Shown here: positions 19,165 to 26,888 of the stretch, in pieces
Layout of the letters: each line of letters begins with the position of its first letter
Position numbering within the stretch: position 1 is the stretch's first letter
From: Agaribacillus aureus
Lineage (GTDB): Bacteria > Bacteroidota > Bacteroidia > Cytophagales > Cyclobacteriaceae
NCBI GenBank assembly: GCA_030442055.1
Contig: JAUJEB010000004.1
Location: 496,001-560,000, forward strand
Reading direction: 5' to 3'
Length of the DNA stretch: 64,000 nt
Position numbers and translations under genes: made by a program
Notes under the pieces: generated by a model
Databases searched by the model: none
The model's input: the letters and a program-made list of their open reading frames with translations, nothing else
What the model was told of the DNA's origin: nothing

Positions 19165-19419
19165 CTAGGCAATTTTTTTCTCAACCAATGATGTAATGGC
19201 ATCGATCGATGAGAAATTTTCGGGTACCAGTTCCATATCATCTATTTGTACAGACATATTGTCTTCTAAAAATCCAATCAGTTTCATAATTCCCAAAGAA
19301 TCGATAACGCCCGACTCGATGAGTTGATCACTGTCGGAAAGCGCTTGATGGTCCTTGTTATTTACCAGTTCGGTCTTAATATAATTTCTAATTGATTCTT
19401 TAATTTCCATGTTCTCCAT
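19165..19419 (-). CDS. acyl/peptidyl carrier protein
   Basis: An 84-residue stand-alone carrier protein. The phosphopantetheine site is Ser41 in GVIDSLGIMKL. Helix I (KESIRNYIKTEL) is longer and more basic than in fatty-acid ACPs, resembling small carrier proteins that work with free adenylation enzymes such as the prolyl carriers of pyrrole biosynthesis. It lies between a dehydrogenase and the FemAB/adenylation genes, as a carrier holding a substrate while it is oxidised would. An Sfp-type phosphopantetheinyl transferase is needed but is not in the window. A second possible ATG 9 bases downstream (19410) would shorten it by three residues. Confidence 0.9.
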   Translation of the reverse strand: MENMEIKESIRNYIKTELVNNKDHQALSDSDQLIESGVIDSLGIMKLIGFLEDNMSVQIDDMELVPENFSSIDAITSLVEKKIA

Positions 19420-19556
19420 CTAAAATATTGTGCTAAAAATCCTGAAACCTTTTCCGTTAATAATTAAATTACTTATTGAAATAATCTAATTTTCGGCAAA
19501 TTAGTTCTATTATCTGATAATATCAAACTAAATTAAACAATTTGTAACTGTAATAA

Positions 19557-20717
19557 TTAAATGGGAAGACCTTCAAATTTTGCGATGGTATTCCTAAGCG
19601 TTTCCGAGGTTCCCGACCATATGTTAAAAGAGAGGCTATCTCTTAAATCCTGATTGATAAAAGACTCCAATAAATATCCTCTTACCCCAAATATTTGCAT
19701 GGCATCCATTTCAAATTGAATGAAATTATCGCTGACAAAAAGTTTAGCGATCGCCGCATCCTGGGCACAGGCATGCATTGATTTACCACTGGCCAATTTG
19801 GAAGCAAGATCATAAATCACCTGGCGGCTCAGCCTTTGTCTCATTACCATATTGGCAATTTTGGAAGAAATCTGCTGATAGGAGCCGATGGGTTTATCAA
19901 ATTGATTTCTTGTCTTGACTCGTTCAATGCATTCCTTCAGGCCTCTGTTCATAGGACCAAGCGCACTGGAAATCAACACTGCCCGCTCCCAGCCAGTGGA
20001 TTCTGTTAAAACCCTCAATCCAAGACCTTTTCTTCCGATGATATTCGATTTAGGCACTAATACATTGTCAAAGACCAGCTCGCCCATTCTTACCGTCCTT
20101 AATCCGATTTTTTCAAATTCGCGACCATGAGAGGCTCCTTCCGTATTCATGTCTACTAAAAAGGCAGTAAGGCTAAACGGGCTCCTGTCCGGTGAGGTTT
20201 TGGCAAAGACAATGGCTAAATCGGCATAAGGTGCATTGGTTATATAACATTTTTTACCATTGATCCGATAGCTATCCCCTTCTTCAGTGGCGGTGGTTTC
20301 CATCGAATAGGCATCACTTCCGGAAGTTTCTTCCGTAAAACCATAGGCGCCAAGCCTGTTGCCACTGATCATTTCCGGCAAAAAAGTTTCCTGCATTTCT
20401 CGGCTAGCAAATTGGCTGATTGTCAATTGGATGCCGCAGAGTTGGTTGCCAAGCGCATAGACAAATCCGCCATCCCGGCAGGCCTCGCCAAACCCTTCAA
20501 TGGCAGCTACCACATGTGTCACCGGCACCTCGTTCCCTCCAAAGTCGGTGGGCATCATCATTTTTAAAAGGCCAATTTCTGCCGCTTTTTTCCAGCGCTC
20601 CAGCGAAAAATCGCCGGTTTTATCTCTTTCAGCAAAATTTCCTGAGAAGTGATCAATGGCTAGTTGGTAATACTCTTCCTTAATTTTATCAATTTCGGGG
20701 TCTTCCCAAGGTTGCAT
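19557..20717 (-). CDS. acyl-CoA dehydrogenase-fold flavoprotein, isovaleryl/prolyl-carrier type
   Basis: A 386-residue FAD enzyme with the acyl-CoA dehydrogenase fold: GFTEETSGSDAY (126-137) is the flavin/substrate loop and FEKIGLRTVRMGEL precedes the beta domain. The usual catalytic Glu of IYEGT is replaced by Ser368 (NIWSGT). Glu244 in GWERAVLISSALG stands where isovaleryl-CoA dehydrogenase keeps its base. As I recall, the prolyl-carrier dehydrogenases of pyrrole formation use this same position. Beside a carrier protein it is therefore predicted to oxidise a carrier-bound substrate. It is 14 bp from the next dehydrogenase gene. Confidence 0.88.
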   Translation of the reverse strand: MQPWEDPEIDKIKEEYYQLAIDHFSGNFAERDKTGDFSLERWKKAAEIGLLKMMMPTDFGGNEVPVTHVVAAIEGFGEACRDGGFVYALGNQLCGIQLTISQFASREMQETFLPEMISGNRLGAYGFTEETSGSDAYSMETTATEEGDSYRINGKKCYITNAPYADLAIVFAKTSPDRSPFSLTAFLVDMNTEGASHGREFEKIGLRTVRMGELVFDNVLVPKSNIIGRKGLGLRVLTESTGWERAVLISSALGPMNRGLKECIERVKTRNQFDKPIGSYQQISSKIANMVMRQRLSRQVIYDLASKLASGKSMHACAQDAAIAKLFVSDNFIQFEMDAMQIFGVRGYLLESFINQDLRDSLSFNIWSGTSETLRNTIAKFEGLPI

Positions 20718-20731
20718 AAGATTGATTTATA

Positions 20732-21967
20732 TTACCAATAAGTTTCTGAGGGTTTGCTAAGATCTGCCCCAAAAGCGGCCTTTCCCAAATAAGAAAGGCA
20801 ATCATCGCTGGTAGCAGGCATCAGGCCGGCGCATCGGGAGTCGCGGTAATATCTTTCGAGCGGAAGTCTTTTTGCCAGGCTGCTGGCACCGCACATCCGG
20901 ATGGCCTGGGAAGACAACCATGGTCCTAATTCACTCACCAAATACTTAGCGTGGTGAATCGCATTGTTGGCTTCCTGAGATCCTAATTTTTCTTTGACCA
21001 GTCTGGCCGCATTATAAGTAATCCCCCGCGCTGATTCCAAGGCGGAATATAATTCGCCCATTCTATACTGAATAGTGGGATCTTCGCTCATCGATGTATC
21101 TGTTCCGGGTATTTTTTTCTTCTTCAGGAATTCTACCAGAAATTGGAAAGTCGCGACGCTAATCCCAAGGTAAACACCGATGTAACCGCCAACTAACCAG
21201 TGAGGTTCACGGGCAATTTTATATAAGGCCATGCCTTCACTACCTAAAAACAATGCCTCTTTAGGTACAATACAGTTTTCGAAATACACAGGGTTGGTGG
21301 CCGTAGCACGCATTCCCAGCACATCCCAAATCTCTTCTATTCTGGTACCGGGATTTTCTTTTTCAACAACCAAATAGGATATAGCGGGTACTTCACTCGT
21401 ACTCTCGGCAGACTTGGCAGCAACTACATAATAATCGGCATAGCCAGCCATGGATACAAAAGATTTAACACCGTTGATAGCAAAGCCTTCGTCTACACGT
21501 TGGTAGGTTGTCTTGAGCTTACTAAAATGTGCGCCAATGCCCGGTTCAGAAGACGCTGAGGCAAATACCTTTTTCTGATTGATCGACTGATCGTAAACCC
21601 AGTCTCTGAATTCTTTCATCACCTTACCCCTGCTACCGCCAATTCCTTCCAGCTTAAGTTCCGCAATACTACCTACTGCAATGTTATGCATATTAAAAGT
21701 AAGGGCAGTTGACGAGCATCCCATGGCCAATTGTTCCAGCGCCTTTGTATAGGTGAGAAAATCCGCCCCAAAACCGCCAAATTCCTTAGGTATCATAATA
21801 CCCAGCAATCCTGCTTCCTTCAGATCTTCAAAATTTTCTACGGGAAAACTTCCCTCTTTGTCGTATTTTGGCGCTCTTTTGGCAAATACCTCTTTTAGTT
21901 GACGGCATTTTTCGATGATTTCTTCTTTTTCTTCGATGCTGGGTTCAGCGATACCTATATCTATCAT
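20732..21967 (-). CDS. acyl-CoA dehydrogenase-fold flavoprotein, divergent
   Basis: A 411-residue member of the fold and probably the first gene of the tailoring run. The N-terminal helical domain has GIMIPKEFGGFGADF; the middle domain has ASASSEPGIGAHFS and WDVLGMRATATNPVYF. The helix-G Glu of the isovaleryl type is absent (REPHWLVGGYIGVYLG), and at the C-terminus the IYEGT site reads LMPATSDDCLSYLGKAAFG. With both usual base positions lost it may act as an oxygenase or oxidase like group D flavin enzymes, or use another base. It pairs with the 386-residue dehydrogenase 14 bp downstream. Substrate unknown. Confidence 0.8.
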   Translation of the reverse strand: MIDIGIAEPSIEEKEEIIEKCRQLKEVFAKRAPKYDKEGSFPVENFEDLKEAGLLGIMIPKEFGGFGADFLTYTKALEQLAMGCSSTALTFNMHNIAVGSIAELKLEGIGGSRGKVMKEFRDWVYDQSINQKKVFASASSEPGIGAHFSKLKTTYQRVDEGFAINGVKSFVSMAGYADYYVVAAKSAESTSEVPAISYLVVEKENPGTRIEEIWDVLGMRATATNPVYFENCIVPKEALFLGSEGMALYKIAREPHWLVGGYIGVYLGISVATFQFLVEFLKKKKIPGTDTSMSEDPTIQYRMGELYSALESARGITYNAARLVKEKLGSQEANNAIHHAKYLVSELGPWLSSQAIRMCGASSLAKRLPLERYYRDSRCAGLMPATSDDCLSYLGKAAFGADLSKPSETYW

Positions 21968-22302
21968 TTTCTGGAACTTTTATTAGAATCTTATAAATAA
22001 ATATAAAAATAGAACAAATTGTAACCGCTATTTCGTTATATTTTTTACGGTATTTTATGATTAAAATCAGTTTTTCAAAAAAGAGAATTGTTTATGATGA
22101 TGATAAGTTACAAACTTATTCGAGGCCCTGCAATCTTTTAATAGTACAAATAAATAAAATTTTATTAATAAAGGGAATTAAATTAATTAAAATTTTACTT
22201 TGAAAATTACAATTTTTAAGAAAAGGATGCTGTAAGTGGAAAGTTAATATTCTGACTATAAGTCGATTAGTTCATAGTCTGAGGAGAAATAAGATCTGTT
22301 GA
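21968..22302. other. intergenic, AT-rich, nothing recognised
   Basis: Very AT-rich sequence upstream of the dehydrogenase gene at 21967. It should hold the promoter for the tailoring operon, but no element matches the Bacteroidota -7 consensus TAnnTTTG exactly on the minus strand. The nearest thing seen is TACAATTTG (reverse strand, around 22017-22025), with one base too many in the spacer. Confidence 0.4.
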
Positions 22303-22461
22303 CTAGGTAATCTTATTAAATACTGTAAGGTCGATTTGCTTGTCCTCCGCCTCTTTCTGATCTTCGTAACTTTGTTCAATATAAGTTACTATTATTCGAA
22401 GTATTAAAATCAAATTCATCAGCAAAAAAACAGACCCGACAAAAATCAAAAAAAGCATCAT
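22303..22461 (-). CDS. small single-pass membrane protein, hypothetical
   Basis: A 52-codon reading frame starting MMLFLIFVGSV and ending TVFNKIT before TAG. The first 27 residues form one strong membrane helix; the remainder (EQSYEDQKEAEDKQID) is hydrophilic and acidic, a layout often seen in genuine small membrane proteins. It is the only convincing frame in a 1.2 kb gap. No homologue is recognised, the upstream region has no clear Shine-Dalgarno site, and the frame is short, so it may be chance. Confidence 0.45.
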   Translation of the reverse strand: MMLFLIFVGSVFLLMNLILILRIIVTYIEQSYEDQKEAEDKQIDLTVFNKIT

Positions 22462-23132
22462 ATGGTGTATCTTTTATAATGTAACAACCAAAAACAACAA
22501 TTATTGTTTTAAGTTTTACTAAAGTTTACGATAAATCATCAAGCTAAAAAATCAAAATATTACAAGCCTCTTCAGTTGTAAGAAATAAGGCGGATTAGCA
22601 ACATAATCTAAAAAAAGCAATTGCTTAATCTTGCAAGACTCCCAGAACCCTCTTAGAATACTATAAATATGAAACAAAAAAATTATAATAATACAATTTT
22701 TTAAGCTTTATGTTTTAGTTGTGTTTAAATATAATAAAATTTCCAGTTCCAAAAAAAAATCTTGTTAATGAAAGAAATCTACCTTTTTCCGAAATATTGA
22801 AGACAAAAGATTTCATTTATTCTCTAGGAGCCAATAAGTTACTTATAAATACAATCTTTAAGGAATTCAAATTTGGACAGCATGCACCACATTTCTGTTA
22901 ATACATTAAATTATTCCGGAAAAATAATCGGTCGGCTGACCGTCAATATGCATCATCTGTATTTTAATAAGTGGCCGGAGGAAAGGTCACCCTATCCGCG
23001 AAGGCTTTCTCTTTATTGCGCTACCTGGGATCATGGTAAGGTTTTAACTTTAAATTTGCAGAGTATGGACAGCCGTCAATAATGGCCTGATCAGCGTTTA
23101 AGGAAAAATCATAAGGTCTAGTCAAAGTCGCG
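22462..23132. other. gene-poor stretch with an unrecognised open frame
   Basis: The left 400 bases are strongly AT-rich without a supported gene. From about 22873 the base composition becomes more balanced and a plus-strand frame of 69 codons runs to 23082 (starts MDSMHHISVNTLN). I recognise no family, and it may be the remnant of a lost or inserted gene. No inverted repeats or target duplications typical of an insertion sequence were found. Confidence 0.35.
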
Positions 23133-23173
23133 GGAAAAACAAAAGGCCTGATATACCGCAATATAACAGGCCT
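23133..23173 (-). terminator. Rho-independent terminator
   Basis: AGGCCTG (23144-23150) pairs with CAGGCCT (23167-23173). Read on the minus strand, the hairpin is followed by TTTTGTTTTT. It lies about 30 bp past the stop of the DUF2167 gene and fits as its terminator. Confidence 0.75.
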
Positions 23174-23202
23174 ATTCCGACTATATTTAATTTAATCAGG
23201 TA

Positions 23203-24144
23203 CTAAGCTACATCTCGCTGTTCCCTCTTATCTCCTAAAAATACTCGTTTTAAGAAGGCACCAATGGCTACCAGGCCAATAGCAATAATTTTCCAGCCCT
23301 TCAATAAAAACAAGCCAATTACTTTGAAAAACCCTGCCTTCGCTGCTACCTTACCTGCAATCAGGGCACCAACACCGTAGGCAGCTACTTTATCGATGTC
23401 CGGATTAAAGTCGGCGTAGCGATTTCCTTCCTTAAAATCCACCAGGGCCATCACATCGTCCATACTTTCGTGAATCTCCGACAGCTGATCCATTGTCGAA
23501 ACGGCATTTAATACCAGTATTCCCTTTCTTCCCAAAATCCGCACATTGTAATTCAAGGTATTCTGATCTACATCTTCATCAAATTTGAGATCCAGGGCCC
23601 AGTAAAGTTTGTGTTGTTCGCTGTCATAGTGGGGGGGCTCTGCCCATCCCATCAGTTCGTAAGAACCATAACCCTGCCTCATTCTTTCTTTATTGGCTTC
23701 CTTAATATCTGCCTGCATATCAGATAGTAACTCTTCGAAATCAATTTCCTTGGCATCGTCATCGTCAACATATCCTTCTTCCTGATAGGTAATGATCACG
23801 CCCCATCCGTCAAAACCATATGGATTCACAGAATCAGGTAAAATCATTCCAAGTGTTTCCCTGGGGGGGTTACCCCAGGCCTCTACCAAAATTTTGTCTG
23901 TTTCTTTTGGATCGAGGTATTTAAAATTTTGAGGTATTTGAAGCATGGCAAGATCATCGCCAATGCCAATGTCTCCTTTTTGGTATTGTAACAGATTATT
24001 GAGTGAATCTGCTTCCGCCAAAAAATCTAAAAAATCAGCTACGGCGGTAGAATCGTATGCTGTGGACTCTTCTTGTGGTTCGGGATCCCCAGCCAGTGCA
24101 ATGAATGTCGTAAACATTAACATTGCCGTTAAAATTTTCTTCAT
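23203..24144 (-). CDS. DUF2167 membrane protein
   Basis: A 313-residue protein with a signal peptide (1-18) and an acidic linker. The DUF2167 core (about 60-300) shows LQIPQNFKYL, VEAWGNPP, GWGVIITYQEEGYVDD and YELMGWAEPPHYD. Two hydrophobic stretches near residues 255-300 and a basic tail (KRVFLGDKREQR) place the C-terminus in the membrane. Homologues are widespread and stress-linked in some species; biochemical function is not known. It is a single gene with its own terminator. Confidence 0.88.
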   Translation of the reverse strand: MKKILTAMLMFTTFIALAGDPEPQEESTAYDSTAVADFLDFLAEADSLNNLLQYQKGDIGIGDDLAMLQIPQNFKYLDPKETDKILVEAWGNPPRETLGMILPDSVNPYGFDGWGVIITYQEEGYVDDDDAKEIDFEELLSDMQADIKEANKERMRQGYGSYELMGWAEPPHYDSEQHKLYWALDLKFDEDVDQNTLNYNVRILGRKGILVLNAVSTMDQLSEIHESMDDVMALVDFKEGNRYADFNPDIDKVAAYGVGALIAGKVAAKAGFFKVIGLFLLKGWKIIAIGLVAIGAFLKRVFLGDKREQRDVA

Positions 24145-24376
24145 AAAGTTCCAGTTTATAATCGATTAATGCTTTTTATTATCCAGCCAGTCTAATCCAA
24201 TCTGTGAAAGGAAATCTATTTAGCTGGCTGAATTTTACAATGAAAAAATGGCTATCAATTAACCATATTACTCTAATGGATACTTTTAACAGAAGTTTTG
24301 TAACCTTTGCTGTCTAATACCGGGAAGCTTAAAGCGCTGCAATATCTTACAGGCAGACGATAAGGGAAAGGATTTA

Positions 24377-25102
24377 TTAGCTGAAATAAGACCCGAGTAG
24401 TTCACCCACAAAATAGGCTAGGAAAGCAGCTAGACCACCTAACAATACAGTTTCTGCGACCGATATCAGATAATTAGCCCTAGTGACGAAACCCTTTAGA
24501 TAACCAATCACTGCCATGGCAAATCCAGTGGCTATGCAGGAAATAGGAAACAGCAATTGCGCATCGATCTCTATCCAGATAGCCATTAGATAGGAGCTTA
24601 AGGGAATTAATCCTACCAAAACGAAGGCAATAAATGTAGCCAAAGCCGTATTAATGGGCTTCCTTGTATCCTTTATCATCTCGAGTTCCTCTTTCATCAT
24701 CGTATCCACCCACACCTTTTTATTAGAGATGATTACCTCAACCACCTGGTCAAGCAATTTCCCTTCAAACCCTTTGGCCCTGAAAATATCCTCAATTTCC
24801 TGGACTTCCGATGCTCTTTTATGCTCAATTTCCCAATATTCAATCGCCTTGTGTTTTTCAAAATTGGCTTGTTCTGCTTTACTTGAAAAAAAATTGCCCA
24901 CCGACATGGAAAATCCATCTGCCAACAAATTGGCGAAGCCAAATATTAATACCCAGGAAAGATCGGCCCCAGCCCCGGCGGCGCCGGCAACAACCGCAAA
25001 TGTTGTAATGGCCCCGTCAATTCCTCCGTACACAAATTCTCCAATATACTCTGACTTAAAAAACAAAACGCTTCCTCCGTCATGCAAATTAGCCTCATTC
25101 AT
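24377..25102 (-). CDS. VIT1/CCC1-family metal transporter
   Basis: A 241-residue protein of the vacuolar iron transporter family. The first membrane helix is [20 protein letters not shown] and the second [20 protein letters not shown], both with the family's conserved small and polar residues. A cytoplasmic Glu-rich helical segment (about 75-130) matches the metal-binding domain between helices 2 and 3, and three more helices follow. The family exports Fe2+ or Mn2+ from the cytoplasm. The gene stands 18 bp downstream of menC, so the two may share a transcript. Confidence 0.88.
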   Translation of the reverse strand: MNEANLHDGGSVLFFKSEYIGEFVYGGIDGAITTFAVVAGAAGAGADLSWVLIFGFANLLADGFSMSVGNFFSSKAEQANFEKHKAIEYWEIEHKRASEVQEIEDIFRAKGFEGKLLDQVVEVIISNKKVWVDTMMKEELEMIKDTRKPINTALATFIAFVLVGLIPLSSYLMAIWIEIDAQLLFPISCIATGFAMAVIGYLKGFVTRANYLISVAETVLLGGLAAFLAYFVGELLGSYFS

Positions 25103-25120
25103 AATTTTAATTTTTAGTAA

Positions 25121-26194
25121 TTAAAGACAACCCCATTGTTGTTCAAGGTTATAAAAAATTTGTCCGCGCCTGACCTCCAGGGGTGACTCAATATTGTTAG
25201 TATATAGCTGACCGGTTCCCAAACCCTGAGGTAACTGAACCGGATATTGCGCAGTAAACTGACATATAGCGTTTAAGCCGATGTTGGACTCCAAAGCTGA
25301 AGTTATCCACCAGCCTATTCCCAACAGCGCTGCTACTTCTATCCACTCCATCGTACTCAAAAATCCACCCAGCAAGGTAGGTTTAAGAATTATATATTGC
25401 GGCCGGATCGCTTCCAGTAAATTCAATTTATCCTTCCTGCCGCTAATACCGATTAACTCCTCATCAAGCGCGATGGGCAAAATCTGTTGTTGACACAAAT
25501 CACCCATGGCCATTAGTTGGCCGGCCTGTATCGGCTGCTCAATAGAATGTATATCCAAAGCAGCGAGCCGCCTTAATTTATCCGGAGCCTCTGCTGCAGT
25601 AAAAGCACCATTGGCGTCAACTCTCAATGTAATTTGCTCTTTGGTATATCTGGACCTTATAAAGGAAAGAATGGCCAGCTCCTTCTCAAAATCTATGGCT
25701 CCTATTTTCATTTTAATACAATTAAACCCTGCATCCAGCTTTGCCTGGACCTGGTCCATCATAAACTTTTCGTCTCCCATCCATATCAGACCATTGATAG
25801 GAATAGGCGCCTGGGCATGGCTAAAGTTGTTGTTAAAAAGGATCCTTTTACCGCCATTCAGGAGGTCCAGCAAGGCTGTTTCGAAAGCAAATCTCAGGGA
25901 AGGCAATTCCGGCGGAACGGTTGTTGCGACCAGTTCATAAATCTCTTTGGCCTGGGTGGGCACCGGTATATTGATAAAATGAAGACCAAACTCCTGGATG
26001 AGCGCTGCAAGATCATCGCGGTCGTCAATACTCAACAATTTTAGCGGGCTCGCTTCCCCTATCCCCTGAATTCCCTGTTGCTTGTCAGTAAGGAATACAT
26101 AATAACTGTCTCTGGAAGTTAAACTTCCGCGGGAGGTGCCGGCTTTAAATTTAAAATTGAGGGTGTGCTTCTTTTGGTGGAAATGCAAAGTCAT
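25121..26194 (-). CDS. menC: o-succinylbenzoate synthase (enolase superfamily)
   Basis: A 357-residue member of the muconate-lactonising subgroup. Catalytic and metal residues are visible: Lys161/Lys163 in CIKMKIG, Asp193 in RVDANGAF, Glu219 in SIEQPI, Asp244 in IALDEE and Lys271 in IILKPT. MenC dehydrates SHCHC to o-succinylbenzoate in menaquinone synthesis, the respiratory quinone of Bacteroidota. The N-terminal capping domain fits MenC better than dipeptide epimerases, but the two are hard to separate by eye and no other men gene is adjacent. Confidence 0.75.
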   Translation of the reverse strand: MTLHFHQKKHTLNFKFKAGTSRGSLTSRDSYYVFLTDKQQGIQGIGEASPLKLLSIDDRDDLAALIQEFGLHFINIPVPTQAKEIYELVATTVPPELPSLRFAFETALLDLLNGGKRILFNNNFSHAQAPIPINGLIWMGDEKFMMDQVQAKLDAGFNCIKMKIGAIDFEKELAILSFIRSRYTKEQITLRVDANGAFTAAEAPDKLRRLAALDIHSIEQPIQAGQLMAMGDLCQQQILPIALDEELIGISGRKDKLNLLEAIRPQYIILKPTLLGGFLSTMEWIEVAALLGIGWWITSALESNIGLNAICQFTAQYPVQLPQGLGTGQLYTNNIESPLEVRRGQIFYNLEQQWGCL

Positions 26195-26269
26195 GCATCT
26201 AATTTAAAGTTAGAAATCGAGACATCTAAAATTTTGGGATTATTTTATGAATTCTTTTCAATCAATTTA

Positions 26270-26300
26270 TTGAAGCAACTGGGCAATATTATTACTTTCG
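26270..26300 (+). promoter_or_regulatory. possible Bacteroidota-type promoter of ppa
   Basis: TTG at 26270-26272 and TACTTTCG at 26293-26300 are separated by 20 bases. The Bacteroidota consensus is TTTG, 19-21 bases, TAnnTTTG; there is one mismatch in the -7 part. The pyrophosphatase start lies 28 bases downstream. Confidence 0.4.
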
Positions 26301-26327
26301 CCTAAAAATAAATTTATCAGAAGAATC

Positions 26328-26840
26328 ATGTCAGATAGCGCAAAATTTACATTGGATGTTGTTGTTGAAATTCCCAAGGGGAGCCGCAATAAATACGAGT
26401 ACGATTATGAGAAAAAAATGATCCGTTACGATCGAATGATATTTTCATCGATGCATTACCCCAGCGATTACGGTTTTTTTCCTGAAACCCTGGCCCTGGA
26501 CGGCGACGCGCTGGACGCCCTGGTGCTGGTGACAGAACCTACCTTTCCGGGATGTCTGATCGAGGTAAGTCCTATTGGCTTATTTAGAATGGCTGATGAA
26601 AAAGGCCCTGACGCCAAAATTTTATGTGTGCCGGTACATGATCCGCAATGGAATAAAATAGTAAGCCTGGAACAGGTAAACCCACATTTGATCAATGAAA
26701 TTGAGCACTTTTTTCAGGTGTACAAAGATCTGGAAAATAAAAAAGTAGGTATAGAAGGCTGGGAGCCAAAGGAAGAAGCTATTGCGGTGATCGCCAAGGC
26801 GCAACAAAGGTTTGCCGAAACTAAAAATCAAAACCCGTGA
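26328..26840 (+). CDS. ppa: inorganic pyrophosphatase, family I
   Basis: A 170-residue soluble pyrophosphatase. The active-site signature is DGDALDALVLV within a PSDYGFFPETLALDGDALD stretch, whose three Asp residues bind Mg2+. It also has EIPKGSRNKYEYD at the N-terminus, which carries the family's Glu/Lys substrate contacts. The length is typical. It removes the pyrophosphate made in nucleotide-sugar and nucleic-acid synthesis. It is divergent from menC and followed 48 bp later by queA. Confidence 0.95.
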   Translation: MSDSAKFTLDVVVEIPKGSRNKYEYDYEKKMIRYDRMIFSSMHYPSDYGFFPETLALDGDALDALVLVTEPTFPGCLIEVSPIGLFRMADEKGPDAKILCVPVHDPQWNKIVSLEQVNPHLINEIEHFFQVYKDLENKKVGIEGWEPKEEAIAVIAKAQQRFAETKNQNP

Positions 26841-26888
26841 TACCCCAATAGTTTACCTTTCACACGTTTTCTGGCCTATCCTGTCATC

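Noticed and set aside
24654-25124. 156-codon plus-strand frame opposite the VIT1-like gene
   Set aside because: Antisense shadow of a well-supported gene; Ser/Ala-rich without family features.
25506-25940. 144-codon plus-strand frame opposite menC
   Set aside because: Antisense shadow; menC has all catalytic residues on the other strand.
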